Shown here: piece after piece, positions 21,959-35,364 of the stretch | How the letters are laid out: every line of letters starts with the position of its first letter | Numbering within the stretch: the stretch's first letter is position 1 | DNA from: Drosophila pseudoobscura | Lineage: Eukaryota > Arthropoda > Insecta > Diptera > Drosophilidae | Reading direction: 5' to 3' | Assembly (NCBI RefSeq): GCF_009870125.1 | Contig: NC_046683.1 | Location: forward strand, 38,703,869 to 38,767,868 | DNA: 64,000 nt | Made by a program: the position numbers and the translations under genes | Notes under the pieces: model-generated | The model's input: only the letters and a program-made list of their open reading frames with translations | The model's database searches: none | Told to the model about the DNA's origin: nothing

Positions 21959-24900
21959 TTATTGAGCTCCTCCCGCTGCCGTCGCCTCCTTGACTTCGCC
22001 AGAGCCCGGCGCCGGCACCACCTCCTTCATGGACTCCACCTTGGCCACAATCTTGAGGGCGGGACCCAGCTTCATCCCCATGGCATTTACCAGGTGATTC
22101 TCCTTTAGCAGCAGCAGCGCCTGACCGTCGATCTCCTGCTGGACAAAGTCATCCACATAGTCTTGGCAGCCGGGCAGGTTCCGTATGAAGTCAGCGACCT
22201 CCTCCACGCTCCAGTTGCAAATGGGCGAACGCTCGCCTGCGGTCGAGGAGGATGTTGGTGTTGGTACAGGTGGCTGGGGCGCCACTGCTGCCGCAGGTGG
22301 GGTGGGAGCTGGAGACGGAGCCGCAGGCAGGGCCACAGGAGTGGGGACTGCGAGTGCGACTGCAACTAAGGGAGGAACTGGAACGGGGGTGGCTGCCATG
22401 ACCGGCAGGACAGGAAGAGACACCAGTGGCCCCTCCGTGGTGGTCGACATCGGAATCGGATCGGGCTGCAGCGCCTGCAAGGCGTCGGTCTGCATCTGCA
22501 TTTTCTCCTCGGCCATAGCCTCGTCCAGTTTGTCCACCAGAGCCATGGCATCCACTCCCACAATTCCTCCCATTTCCATATCCATTCCCATTCCATTGTT
22601 CTCTCCCAGTCCGCCTCCAGCTGCAGCTGCAGCTCCAATGCCTGCAACGCAAGTCTTCGCCTGCCTAGCGCATCCTGGGGAGCAGAAGCGCTTCCGTTTG
22701 AGCTTCGCCTTGTGCTCCAGCTTGCCACAATGCTCGCAGGCCACCATGTCCGTGGGTAGACCCGCTGCATTAGCAGCTGCTGTTTGGGTTTTGGTTGTGG
22801 TTGGCGTTGCAGTGGCTATTCCGCACAGCTTCGCGTCCTCCTGCATGGCAGTCTTTTTCTCTGTCGGAAGAAGAGCAGAAAAGGGATTAGTATCAGAAAC
22901 AAAGGAGGGAGGGAGGGAAGAGACTCACTTGGCGGCTCGTCGCTGGTGTCCTTGTCTGCGTAGCGCTGCCTCGTTACAGGAAAGGGCTCGTTGGCCTCTT
23001 GGATGATGAATCCGTCGATGACATGAGTGAGCACATTAGGCTTAATCATGGCTTTCGGCAGATCTTTCCCCACCGCGTTGCTGTTCCCATTGCTGATGCT
23101 CGTTGTGGTTGTAGGTGTAGTCGTGCTGCTGCTCGTGGTGGTGGTAGTGGTCGCAGTGGTACTCGCTGCCCTGGCCAGGGTGGCTATCCCAATCCCGTTC
23201 CCTACTATCGTCGTTGTCGGCGTTGAAGGTGCGCTGGTGGTGCTGGTGGCTGTGCTCGCTCCGCCCTTGCCCTCATCCTTCCCACTGTGCGTGGGGGTGG
23301 AGGAGCTAGTGGTGCTGCAGCTACTCGTGGGCAGCACCACATTGCTCTGCCTTGTAGTGGGCGTGCTGATGGTGGGCTTCGTAGGCGTGGTGGGGGTCGT
23401 GCTGTTGCTGTGAGACGCCTCCGGGGCCTCTCCATTTACCCTCGAGTCGCTGGTTGAGCTACTAGCCTCCGCGGAGGCACTGGCGCTTCCAACGGACCTG
23501 GGGGTGGTGTTGACGGAGGATGGGTGGTGATCCTGGCCAACGGCACTGTTGTTTAGAGGGGACCCAATGGGCACCAGGGTGGCGGAGGGGGTGGGCATCT
23601 TCAGCGTCGCCTCCTTGGTGGGTGTCGCCGGATGATTGGCTCCACTGGCAGCGCTGAACGCGACCAGTGTTGCAGGAGATGGTGTCACTGCACTGCTGGT
23701 GACAGGCCCAACCGTGGCGTTCATCATGGACGTCATAGCCATGATGGGGTTCGTGGCGGGTGAGGACGATGCAGCCGCCAGAGCGGGTGGTCCCTGCTGC
23801 TGCTGTTGCTGTGTGGCTGCTGAAATGCTGGCGGAGATTAACTGATGTTGCTGCTGCTGTTGGTGTTGCTGTTGGAAGTGCTGTTGGTGTTGCTGCTGCT
23901 GTTGGAGCTGGGCTTGGTGAAGGCTGGCTGCCATTGTGCTGCTTGTGACCAGAGGTCCCGTTGTGTGGTTTGTTATAGTCACCACGCTGCTGGTGGGCAG
24001 GGAGGAGCTGCTGATGGTCGACTTGGCCGTCTGGAAGATGGCGCCGGAGGTGGAGGCGGAGAGAGCGGCCTGGAGGGCACTCGAGGTGGCTATTCCTGCG
24101 GGCGTCGTGGTCGAGGACACCGAGAAGGGGACGCTGCTCAGCTGCAATTGTCCTGGCTGCGTCTGCTGCTGCTGCTGTTGCTGTTGCTGTGGCTGCTGCT
24201 GTTGACCCGCCCCAGCCGCCTGCTGTACCACAATTTGTTGGATTATGTTCTGCTGCTGCTGCTCCCGCTGCTGTTGCTGCTGTTGCTGTTGCTGCTGGGC
24301 CTGTGCCTGTGCCTGAGCCTGAACCTGAGCTTGCACTTGGGCCTGCGCCTGCTGCTGGAGCTGCTGCTGCAGCAGTTGGTTGTGGAGCTGCTGCTGCTGC
24401 TGCTGCTGTTGGTGGGAGGTGATGAAGGTGTTTGGCGCCACCTGCAGTATCTGCTGCGCCAATGCCTGCTGCTGCTGCTGCTGCTGTTGCTGAGCCTGAA
24501 CCTGAGCTTGGGCCTGAGCTTGGGCCTGAGCCTGTGCCACCTGTTGCCGCTGATCCTGCTGCTGCTGTTGTTGTTGCTGCTGCTGGGCGACTTGTTGCTG
24601 TTGCTGTTGCTGCTGCTGTTGGGCTGCTGCCTGCTGTTGGATCTGGATGGCGGCTATCTGCTGTTGGAACATTTGCTGCTGTAGGAACTGCTGCTTGTGC
24701 ATAAGCTGCAGCTGCTGTTGCTGTTGTTGCTGCTTGTCCACTCCGGCCGCTGTTGCTGCATGCAGGGTCTGACCATTTTGCAGGGTTATGGGCGTGCCCG
24801 TGCTCATGACGACCATCCTGAAAAGGGAAAAATAGCAAAGGGAATAATATGGTTGACTCTAAGGCCGACTGCGTCTATGTCACTCACTTGTTTCCCGCTG

Positions 24901-25285
24901 TGGTGACCACCTGGTGGAGGTTCGCCTGCTGTTGGTGCTGCTGGTGCTGCTGCTGGATGGCAGCCATGTGTTGCCCCACTGACTTGCTCTGCACCGCACC
25001 AACCGCCACCACCTGCCCGTTCTCCGTCTTGAGGGCCGGCAACGCCGGACGGACAGGCTGCTGCTTGTTCCGCATCTTGGCCTTGAGCAGGTTCTGGTTT
25101 TGCGCCGTCTGCGTGGACACGGAGCTAGCCGGGCGCACCTGGGTTCCGTTGTGGGGCATAATCGGCGCTCCAGGCCGCTGAAGGGCCGTCAGCTGCTGCT
25201 GCTGCTGCTGCTGCAATTGAGCTGTGGCTACCGCTAGCTGTTGCTGTTGTTGCTGCTGCTGCTGCGCCTGGCAATTGGCCGCCGC

Positions 25286-25333
<48 letters not shown>

Positions 25334-28300
25334 CTGCTGCTGTTGTTGCTGCTGTTGTTGCTGCTGTTGTTGCTGCTGTTGCTTGGTGGCCAGAGCTTCC
25401 AGTTGGGTGCGAGGCTTGGTCGGTGTCTGGGTTACATTGCACTGGATGATCTCTGTGGAAAGAGGAGGAAGAAAATCGGAATAAGCTCTGGATCACGGAT
25501 AGCAGATTGCATTAGCGGATGCGGCCACTTACGGTTCTGCTGCGTCTGGAGTGTCTGCGTGGTTGGCTGCTGCTGGATAAACATGCCCTGAGTGCCGTCC
25601 GGCGGGCCCCGCAGTATAATGGAGTTCGAGCCGAAGGGCGGCAGGCTGTTCTGCCAGAACCAGGAACCCAGCATCTGCTGCCCCTGGCCCGCGCCAGTCC
25701 CGCCCAGCGAATTCAGCAGCTGCCCGCCCACGCCCACACCCACTCCTACGCCGGGCAATGTCGACTGCGAGACCTGGACACACTGTTGGGTGGTGGTCTG
25801 TTGTTGCTGTTGCTGCTGCGCCTGTGCCCCGCCAGCTCCTGCCGAGGCTGCCTGCACCGTGTTGGTGGTGGTCGTCACCTTCTGGACCACCTTCTGTGCC
25901 TGCATCTTGCCCTGGGCATCAGCTCCCACTCCCACACCCGCCTTGGCCATGGCCACCGCCTGCTGAGCCGCTGCCGCCGCTGTCAGCTGCTGCTGCTGCT
26001 GAGCGTTGAGCTGTTGCTGTTGCTGCTGCTGCTGTTGCTGGGCGACCATCGACTGAAGAATGCTCTGCTGCTGCTGCGGCGAGTGGGAGATGACGTTGAC
26101 GGGTGAGATGAGCAACGTCTGCGGGGACTGGCTGGAGGGGATGGCGTAGGTGCCGCCTGCGAACCCGCCCTGCCCACCGATCATCTGCTTGGCGTTCTGT
26201 GTGGTAGTGGTGATCATCTGGGGGGTGTTACCCTGGAACGGCTTCCCGGCGGTGATCACTTGTATGGGCTGCTGGCCGATGCCCGCGGAGTGCAGCAGGT
26301 TGCCGGAGATCATCATTGGCGGGTAGATAAACCCCGTCGAAGGCTGCATCAGCTGCACCGTCCGACCCTGTGACCAGTCACCAGTCACTCCGCCGGAGGC
26401 TGCCGCCAGCTGCATCGGCGACATCGTACTAATGGCCGTCGAGTGCTGTTGCTGTTGCTGTCCCTGCTGGTTCGCCGGACTGGGTGCGCCTCCGCCCTGG
26501 CTCCCTGCCCCACCACCCGCAGAACCGTTTCCTCCGGCTGCATCGGCTGCCGCCGCCGTCAGCTGCTGGAGCTGTTGGAGCTGCAACTGGCTTGCCTGGC
26601 TGGCGTCCAGCAAACCCGTCGCATGCTTCAGTTCCGTGGTGGTGGTGCCCGCCGTGTGCGTGGGGAACTCCTGCTTCACCTGGATGGCATACGGATTGCT
26701 CGCGTAGAACTGCTGCAGCTGCTCTGGTGAGATCTGCAGGGGCACCGATGTGGCGGACGGCACCTGTTGGGCGGGGCTCTGTGACTTCTCCATGGTGTGG
26801 TTGCTGCCGCTGTGTCGGGATTGCTGTGGGTTGCTGTTGTGAGTGTTCGGGGTGTTTGGGGTGTTCGCTGTGACCGGTGTGTGTGCGTGACGACGTGCAG
26901 TGGGGGGTGTTCCAGCGCCTGTGTTGGCTCCTCCGTTGCGATGGGCTTGGGCAGTGACTGTGGCTGCGGCTGGTGTCGATGACGGCTGCTGGGCGATACC
27001 CGGATGCGGGGGACTGGACACATCGTATTTCTCGTCGAAGGTGATTCCCGCCTTCTGTGCGAGCGTTTCCAGGCACTTCAGGGGCCGCTCGAGCTGCTTG
27101 CTGGGTTGCTGCTGGTGCTGGGAGCTGTTATTGTTGTTGTTACTGTTGTGTAGCGGCTTTTCGCGAATATTCGAGTTATCCTTCAGAGGTAGTGTGCCGC
27201 CTCCTGCTGGAGCTGGTACTGAAGAGGATCCTGGGGCTGCTGCTGGTGTTGTTGTTTCGCTTTCTGTGTCCGCTCTGCGAGGGGGAGAGTGAGACGCAAA
27301 AGAGGAGAGAGAAATTAGTAAACATGTAACCTAAATAAACACACACTCTTATTCTCAAACATATTTTAATCATATTTTCCTAATGGTCTTGTCTTGTCCG
27401 AAAACAAGTTGGGGTCCCTTCTCCGCCACACAATAATCCAATGCAAACAGGTTGGCAGAACCCATACCCCCACCGCCACCAGAGAGTGCGCAAACAAAAG
27501 CTTCTGATGAGAGAGCGCGAAAGAGAGAGGGATCAGCTCAGCAATGCACTCAAACAGAGAGCAAAAGCTAAAGACCAGAAATTTAGAAATAGCGATGGGG
27601 GGGGGGGGGGGACTGCATGGGGGACAGCTGCATCGCCACAACTCCATCAACGAGATCATTCACATTAGAGAAGAATGGACAACAGGGTGAGGGTGTTTCA
27701 AGACAGGTTTTCGCATGCCGCAAAATATTCTTCGATATTATAAAAGAGCATAGAGGTATCAGAAGTGGATGTGTGTAACACCCAGAAGAAAGCGTTTCCG
27801 AGCATTAAACAAGGCTGGAGTTTTTGTGAGAATAGAGAAAAAGAGTAAATCTACTAACTGAGCATCGTGTATAAATGTAGAGCCACTGCCCTTGCCGCGG
27901 CTCGCAAAGTTCCCGCTTTTTTGTGTTCCCATGAGTTTACTTCCAACTGTTTAGGCAGCACAGACCGACACTACTCTTCTACCTTTACGTCCAGTGCCAT
28001 GTCCACTTATTCCGTTTCGACAGAAAACTTTGAGAAGGTAAAGTACCTTGGATCGATCTAGCTATCTTTACACTTGAGGAACATACATAAAATTGATCTT
28101 TCATATGGATACCTATGGATATCTTAAGGCATTTCCCGTGAATCCCATTTGGCTAATGAATAAAAGTTCAAAAACATCCATAAACAATATTGTTTTTGTT
28201 TCGGCGACCTAAACAGTTTTTCGCTATTCTGGCTGCCACCACCCCGAAAAAACTTTATACGCCCCACCCTTCTTTTGCATACAATGAAAATTGCTAACAT

Positions 28301-29496
28301 GCAAAAGGGCTTTTCCCAGGGCAAACGGGGAAAGAGATAGAGCAGTACTGCATATATATGTCCTTTGCATAGACCTAAAGGGGTAGCAAGTGCAATCGAT
28401 CCTTATCTACGGTTTCCCGCTTTTTTAAGTCTTTCCATGTGAGAAACTGCACACCCGTTCGGTTCGTGTCTGACAAAATAGCTAACCGGAAAGACAGCTG
28501 ACGACGGACGACATCCGGATACGGCTAGCGTAAAACCAATATCTAGACCGAAACTGATGTTGCCTCGTGTGGAGGCGCGAGTTCAAGGACCTTCCATCAA
28601 TCAACCAAAAATTCAGACAGTTGCTACCACGGACTCATGATTGGGAGAAACAAATTGTTAGAGTTTCTATTAAAGGCGCTGATCCCGACCCGCTACCCCG
28701 CGCTAACCCTCTGGCTATTTTAGCGAGAACCATATAAGGGAAGAACAGAAGGGAGGGAATCTGTAAAGCAAAAGCCGACCCTGCATTTTGGTTTGGTTCT
28801 CGTATTACATTACCCTTGAAAAACGGTGGGCGGGTGGCAGCGGTCTGGCAGGGTGTGTTTGTGTGTGTGTGAGCATGTATGTGTGTACCAAAACACCAAC
28901 CACCCACCCACCCTTGCGCAGAAAATTAAAATCTGACCAGACGCCGTACCAGACAGACGACGAAGTTGCCTCATCTTTACCGGCAATAGAGGGTAAACGT
29001 ATGTATGTATGTACAGCCCAAAGACTGGTTAGTGTTGGTACAATGTTCGTGTATGTGTGCGTGTGTGCGTGTGTGCGTTTGACTGAAGGAAACTCTACAA
29101 GTCCAGCACCCCCATCAATTCTATTTCGTTCTCCATCGCCAACCCAGCCGCTGGATAATGAGTTTCAAGAAGGAATGATAGAAATGCGGGGGAAACAATA
29201 CAAAAACATGAGAGCATGCGCCGGGGAGGAGGAGAAAAAGAGTCCGAAGGAGAGAGAGAGCACAAAATAAAACAACAAAAATCTGGTACAGGGTCATAGA
29301 GCCAGTGCAGGATGCAGAGGTAATCATGCATGCAACGATGAGGAGAAGAGTACCACAGTGCAGACATGCGGGGGAGAACGAAAAACAGAGTCGGGAATAC
29401 AACATGACAACATATTGATTGAAACAAAACAGGTTTTGCCATCCAAATGTGAGAATGGATGCGAGTGAGCGGGATAAACCGATGGACACTCCACTT

Positions 29497-29530
<34 letters not shown>

Positions 29531-30418
29531 CACAAACACCACACACCAGGGTTGTCAGCTCATGGAAAATACACAAAGTAAATTTTTTTTATATGTTATG
29601 CATCACAGTAAATATCATTCTAATTTAATCACACTCTTTTTTATCATAATTTAAATTTCTGACAGAAATGCTTTTTAAATTCACAATAATTTTCTTCTTT
29701 TTGCAACCCTTAGCGGGAGAGAACATCCAGAGTAGAGTTGCCCCCTACAGATTAAGTTTAAACCATACAACAAAAAAACAGTATTTTTTGTTTTGGATAT
29801 GAACTTTTCGTTTCAATATTGACTGTGGCAAAGACCACGAAAGGGAATCAACCACCACGAGTAGACGCACGCATACACACGGGGCAGGGGCATGTATTGC
29901 GAAATTCGTTGACAACAATGTGCTTCAATAGAGGGGGGGAGGGGACAAAAACTGGTTTAGGAACTTGCGAAATTTTTGCCTGTGCTCCCGGGCCAGTGTT
30001 CAAAAGCGATTTCAGTAATATTGATTGAATCGATCCCCTAGCATTAAACAATCAATAAAGTTACAATAAAAAAGTGTGCATGCAGCGGGGAAAACTACGC
30101 TTTTAAGTAAGGGAGGGTCACACTAGTCACACACATCCCTGCATCTACATCTACATATGTATCATATTAATATTTTTTTCTGATTTTCTTGGTAGTTATC
30201 ATATCAAAACCGCGCGCGGGTGCAACAAACAAATTCAAGTAAGTATTGTACAAAAATAATGTTACAAATAAAGATATGTACACATATGCAGCTGCAGCTG
30301 CGGAAAACGATAGAAAAAAATAATAATTTCATTTATTTGGAAATAAAAAGAAAGCTAACAAAAGAAAAAACGAAAAATAATACCTTTTCTGCATAAACTT
30401 CAATGCACGACGATCCAT
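21959..30418 (-). CDS. Polyhomeotic (Polycomb repressive complex 1 subunit)
   Basis: Five coding exons can be joined in frame: 30384-30418, 25533-27274, 24888-25452, 22929-24817 and 21959-22860. They give 1,710 residues with consensus GT-AG junctions. The 35-nt first exon encodes MDRRALKFMQKR, as in D. melanogaster Ph. The body is dominated by Gln, Ala, Ser and Thr tracts encoded by CAG/CAA runs. Near the C-terminus lie the HD1/conserved block (DLPKAMIKPNVLTHVIDGFI, about residues 1366-1395), an FCS zinc finger (Cys 1452, 1455, 1470, 1474) and a C-terminal SAM domain (about 1627-1689, containing LLLLKENHLVNAMGMKLGPA). Ph is the SAM-polymerising subunit of PRC1 and maintains silencing of Hox and other genes. 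Position next to D2hgdh and Pgd matches ph-p (proximal) of D. melanogaster. The product is somewhat longer than the ~1,590-aa fly reference as I remember it, mainly through longer repeats. Confidence 0.95.
27755..27920 (+). repeat. Internally deleted SGM/DINE-1-like fragment in ph intron 1
   Basis: GTGGATGTGTGTAACACCCA with GAAGAAAGCGTTTCCGA represents the 5' part. AGCATCGTGTATAAATGTAG and GCCGCGGCTCGCAAAGTTCC represent the 3' terminus. The middle is deleted. It lies antisense to ph. Confidence 0.7.
29500..29527. repeat. (CA)n microsatellite
   Basis: About 14 CA units in ph intron 1. Confidence 0.9.
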
Positions 30419-33400
30419 TATACAAAATAAAAACAATATATTAAAAAAATTTAAGTTATGCATGCGACGGCGGCGACGACGGCAGAGGCAGCAGCGTTCT
30501 GTTGTTTGCGGCAACGACGTCGACGGTAATGCTTGTTTTTGTTAATAATAGCATATTGCCGTGGCCTTTTCGTTTAGTTTCCTCAACTATTTTGATTTTT
30601 AACACTATGCAAACACAAAACACACATACACAGCCAATAAACCTAAGACATACGCACAGTCAAAACAACAAATAAACGAACGTAGAACACAAGACAACAA
30701 AAAAGTGTACACAAAAACAAGTCAGCAGCAGCGTTAAGTGCTGTATTTGGGTGGTGTGCTGGACAGTATAAACGACGTAGCTCCCGCTCCCACTCACTCT
30801 CACTGCACTGCAATGTCGGCGGCGACGTTTTCGTCTCGGTGAATGCTGCTCTTTTTTCAATGTATTAAATTTGTTGTGTGCGCTGTGTTGGGGGCACCTG
30901 TGCACGCGATCTTACATAAAACGCGACAGCTCTAGGTTTGTATACGTCGGCAGCGACGCGTCGCCTGCACACACATTTGTTTCGCGACATCATGGGTTTT
31001 CTTTTGTTTTGTTGCCTTAGCATTCACTTCTTCTTAGCCACACACTAGTTCTGCGTTGCATTATAAAAAATTTAAAAAAGTATCGTTATTATAAATGGAA
31101 CGGCATACAGCAACAGCGTACTCGTATTCCCGTGATTGCGCGCGGAGTCGAGGCACAGACCGAATACCGAATACCGAATACCGAACTCTGCCAAGTGGAT
31201 TTTAGGACTGAGACGCGCGCAGACGATAGCGGGAACACACGGTAGCAGCAGCAGCAGCAGCGGCAGCGGCAGTGGCAGCGGCAGCGCTGCGAAACAAAAT
31301 GAAGTGCGCATGTGTTGGTGTTGGTGTGGTTGAATGCGGGGCCGGCGGCGCGACGCGGGCAGCTGGGGCATGCGAAACCAGTTTTCTCTCACACCCATGC
31401 AACACAGCGATAACTTTTCTCTATACTGAAAATCGCGGGTGCGAGTGGAATGGCAGTACAAGCAACGCAATCGAGCCCCAAGTGTGACTGCGATGGCCTG
31501 TGCTCGCTATCGCATGGTTTGGGGTTGGAAAGAAACAAACGACGAACGTCACCACACAGATACACACTGTCGCAGGAAAACGAGGCTACAGCTGGCGTAC
31601 ATGTGTGCTGGTTATATATGTGTGCGCGCTCTCAACCACCCCGACGAATTCTCATCATCTTCTACAACCGAATCCAGTTTTCTGTGTCTGTACACTCGAA
31701 TGTCTACCCTGTCGACTGCCTCCGATTGTTGCTTGTTTGCTGGCTTGCCTGCTATACTTCATCTTCTTTTTTCATTTCGCATTTGTCACCACCACCACCA
31801 CCATCGGGACTGTGGCCCAACGGCCTACCTGGCTTCCCCTGCTCTGCCGCGACCCTCCGCTTCACATTCCCATTCCACACCTTCGGTCGTTCCATTCGGC
31901 TTTAGCTTTATTTTATTATTAGCTCTGCTTGTCGATCACAGCCGGAGAGACGGGGCGAGGTAGCGTATGCGCAGCAAAGCCCAAAGTGAAATGTTTTTTG
32001 CTTGCTCCCTCGAACGCACAGTGGCGTGCGTTCGACTATTATTGGATTACATTTTTTTGTTCTGCTGTGAACATCACACGCCGCAGAGGCCGTCGACGTG
32101 TGCACGGTGAGGCAATTACAGAAAAAATCGGTCACCAAATATATTTCTAATAATCGTTAAATATTTGGTATATCAAATAACATGTATGCAGTTAATAATT
32201 ATTATATGTACAACTAGGGGGCAAGATATCGGGCCCACCATGTATATATTTTTAATATTTTAAATCACCCGATCTGAATCTGAATACAGTCATCTGTTTT
32301 ACTCCGTGCCAACAAGTCGTGTCCCACTGTGCCTGTCTCTGGCATTCCATTTTTCATTTTGTAACCTCTTTGTGTGCCATGTGCGTTTGTATGTGTGCTT
32401 TTCTGTGGGCTCTTGTCGTTCCCCCTCTGCCAACCAGCGCCGCATTGCTACACAGGCGTTCATCGTTTTCCGTCGATGATTGCCGATGTCGCTGTTTTTG
32501 CTTTTGCTTTTGCTTTTGCCTTTGTTGCTGTTCGGCCAGCGCTGCTAGTGACGCGTTTTCTGATGTTGATGAGACCCCTGCGCTTTTTCCGATTCTCAGC
32601 CGCCGCCATATTATTTTTACGCTTGCTAGGTTCTGCTGCCGTCCCCCCACTCACCCCAACCCTCCCCCACCCAACAACCGCACACACTCTGCTTGTATTT
32701 GCATTAATGCTCTCTCGCTCTCAGCATTGCTAAGAGACAATCGTGTGTGTGTTTGTGGATTTTTCCTTTTGGCTCCACTTGAAGTTTTTTTTGGTTTTTT
32801 CCTTTATTTGTATTTATTAGTCGTGTCTCCTCTTTGCTTGCTTCTTTCACCCTGGTGTTTAACTGTATAAAAAGCAGACCCGGCCCGAGCATGCGCTCCA
32901 GGTCTCTTCCCATTCCTCTTATTTTCGCTTAAATTAATTGCCATACACTCGTTGGGACACAATTGTTGTTGGGTTTTGTTATTGGGGGGTCGGAAGTATG
33001 AGCGAGCGAGCGAACGATTGTGCGCTGCGTCTTAAACATGTGTGCGGTCATGGATATTTAAGTAAGTGTGTGTGTGCGTCCGCTCTTTGCATTTCGTAAA
33101 ATGAAAAAAGTATAATGAGCGTAAATTGCTTTGCGCGTGCTTTACTCACCCTTATACTTCCTTCTCGCTCTTACTCCCTGTCTTATAGCCTTTCTGTCTA
33201 TGTCCCAGTAATACGCGTGCCTGTCGTGTTCCTACACCATTTTCCAAATAAAAAACCTTCAAATGAGTGCATAAAAGTCCTGCAGTCGACGCCTGACTAC
33301 GACGGCGACGGCGACTGTGGTAGCGGCTCACCAATTTTAAAGCTCTAAGGCGGGGCCAGACATTGACAATAGATCGTTGATCAAATCTCACCCCCTAAAC

Positions 33401-35364
33401 ATCTTCTGTAGTTCCCCTTGATTTTGATATTCTGTTCCTCTTCGCCCGAAGCTCTCATGTGTAACCACCCCTCGAACCCTGCCACTTCTGCACAATTCCT
33501 TTTTTGGCAGAGTCAGAGTCCTTTGTTGGTTCTATGCAGTGGAGAAACGATTCGTGCTGCCCTTGTTCGTACCGCCAAGGAGAACCGATAGGAGCGGCTT
33601 TCCCAGATTTTCATTAATCTTTTGGGAGTCACATGTTTTTAAAGGGATCCAAGGGAGTTAAGTGGTAATATTTCGGGGGTTTTTGTATAAATATTTGTGC
33701 AGTTGCAAAATAATCGCAGCATAAGCGTGTATAAATGTGACACTTCACCTTCCGGCGGAACATAAGCACGAGAACAGGCACACCCTTTGCCACCATTTTG
33801 GGCAACACAATGAAAGCGTTTTCCAAGCAAACATGCCATATTTGTCCCCAATCGGGAAACCATCCTAAAATTCTGGGATATTACTTAGAATTGCAACCCT
33901 TAAGCTCTTAAAACTTAAAAGTTCATACTTCGCGTAGGATGAGGTCGAGAAAGAGTGACATGGGGCTGACCCTAGGAGTACGTATGTATAGTACAAATTT
34001 TAATATGCAGATATAAAATTTGAAGATAAGGGCTATTCCCAGTTGTCGTGGAATCTCTGACTCATCCATGGAACTGTTTCTGGTCATAGCTTTAATTTTT
34101 ATATTTCTTCTTAATAGCTTCCATTTGTATAGGCTCTCCCTTTATTCTCATTGTCAGTCCCAGATCCAAGATTTTCTTCGTCCTACATACATATTTATGT
34201 ATGTATATATGTATATGTACATACATATCTAATAATTTCTCTGATGTGATCCTCATTTTTGTCCCCTAATTATGTAGTTCATCAGACCACTAAGCGCGTG
34301 GAAGGCGTTGCTTAATCACTGCAGTTTTATTTTTTACTTCTGGCTATAATAATAATTTGATCTGATCCAGATTCGTCAATCTGCTTTATATGGTTATTCT
34401 CTAGGATTCTGCGTTTTTGGTTTTCCCGTATCGTTCAAATTGTGGATTCCACAAGTGCATTATAGGCTCTGAGAACTAGGCGTCAAACAATTACATATAC
34501 TTTACATACATATCTAATATACCCCTATACTCTTCGACCATGACTGATGCTGTACATCTTCATTCATCATTTCCATGATGGAAAATTTGGATACAAACTT
34601 TAATGGTAAATTGTTCTATGAAAACTCATGGTTCATTCCACAGATCGAGTATGGTGATAAGTACAAACATATATACATATGTACAGAGTAGGGGAGTCTT
34701 CAAGGGTAGTTGCAACGTCTAAAAAAAATCTCAATGTCGGGTAGCATCTGTTAAACTTTTAGAGATATAATAAGAAAGTAGAAGTATAATACGTATATAA
34801 CAAGTAGCCCGTAGGTAACAGTCTTCGGTGTAAATACAGGAAGGAATGTCCCAAAATGAGCGGAAATTCAAAGTTTATAGAACCCACCAAATTAACTATG
34901 AAATTGTATTGTTCTTTTCAAATACATAATGAAACAGATTGACCATGTAAATAGCTGTAAGTAATAATCATATCATAATAATACCACAATAGCTTAAGAA
35001 AGTCTGAGAATCGAAGAAGTAACATAGTACATATGGGCATTTCCAATCTGGCTTTATGTTTCGCTCGTACGACAAAATATTATAAAGAAAAAACGAATGT
35101 ATATTTTTGCATAGTAATTAAGTTGAGTATTTTGTCAAAAAAGGACAACAATTGAACGTACGATTTGAAAGATAAACTCCAAAAAACTTACCTGACGTTA
35201 CGTTATTAAAAAACAAGTGTGCTTTCGATAGTTGTCAGTAAACAAGAAAAACTCAAAGCATTCAACAACGTAGCTCGACTAACTACAAACAAAATATTAC
35301 ATTTTTCCTAGTATCATACATATTTCCGTACTGTACTTAGTGGTACTTATACAGTCGTCGGATA
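30419..35364. other. ph upstream region and intergenic DNA
   Basis: About 5 kb separate the ph start codon from the enkurin gene. They should contain the ph 5' UTR and promoter. I see GC-rich simple repeats near 31240-31290 (GCAGCAGCGGCAGCGG), a CAC-repeat at about 31785-31803, a TTTTGC hexamer array at 32488-32515, and a TATAAAAAG string at 32865-32873 of unknown relevance. The segment 33334-33396 resembles the window's left edge. Open frames on both strands are low-complexity and unconvincing. Polycomb response elements would be expected here from D. melanogaster, but I cannot define them by eye. Confidence 0.5.
34336..34480 (-). repeat. SGM/DINE-1-like fragment, minus orientation
   Basis: TTCTGGCTATAATAATAATT, GATCTGATCCAGATTC and ATTCTGCGTTTTTGGTTTTC are the reverse complement of internal SGM-like blocks seen in the complete copies. 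Both ends are missing. Confidence 0.65.

Larger units (their letters stand above)
27275..30383 (-). other. ph intron 1 (about 3.1 kb)
   Basis: Donor AG|GTATTA at 30384/30383 and acceptor CTCGCAG|AGCGG at 27275/27274 bound it. It contains a run of 15 G at 27597-27611, GT and CA repeats (28855-28880, 29500-29527), and an SGM-like fragment at about 27755-27920. No coding exon is recognised inside. Its large size relative to the other ph introns (68-80 bp) makes it a reasonable place for regulatory sequence. Confidence 0.75.

Noticed and set aside
22185-23006. 273-codon plus-strand frame antisense to the ph FCS/SAM region
   Set aside because: High GC and third-position bias of ph create long antisense frames. 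It has no domain and no splice context.
23462-24838. Long Ala/Thr/Pro-rich open frame overlapping ph exon 4 on the same strand
   Set aside because: Frame-shifted reading of CAG-repeat DNA. The Gln frame carries the conserved Ph sequence.
25224-25484. Poly-Cys and poly-Leu open frames antisense to ph exon 3
   Set aside because: Reverse-strand readings of the CAG/CAA array; no independent support.
28788-29270. 160-codon frame in ph intron 1
   Set aside because: Made of GT repeats and low-complexity sequence. No conserved motif, and it lies antisense within an intron.
31439-31963. Several overlapping frames of 140-174 codons upstream of ph
   Set aside because: Three frames are open at once over a compositionally biased promoter-like region. 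No domain or codon signature favours one.
32319-32870. 183-codon Cys/Phe-rich frame
   Set aside because: Produced by TTTTGC and similar simple repeats; no recognisable protein.
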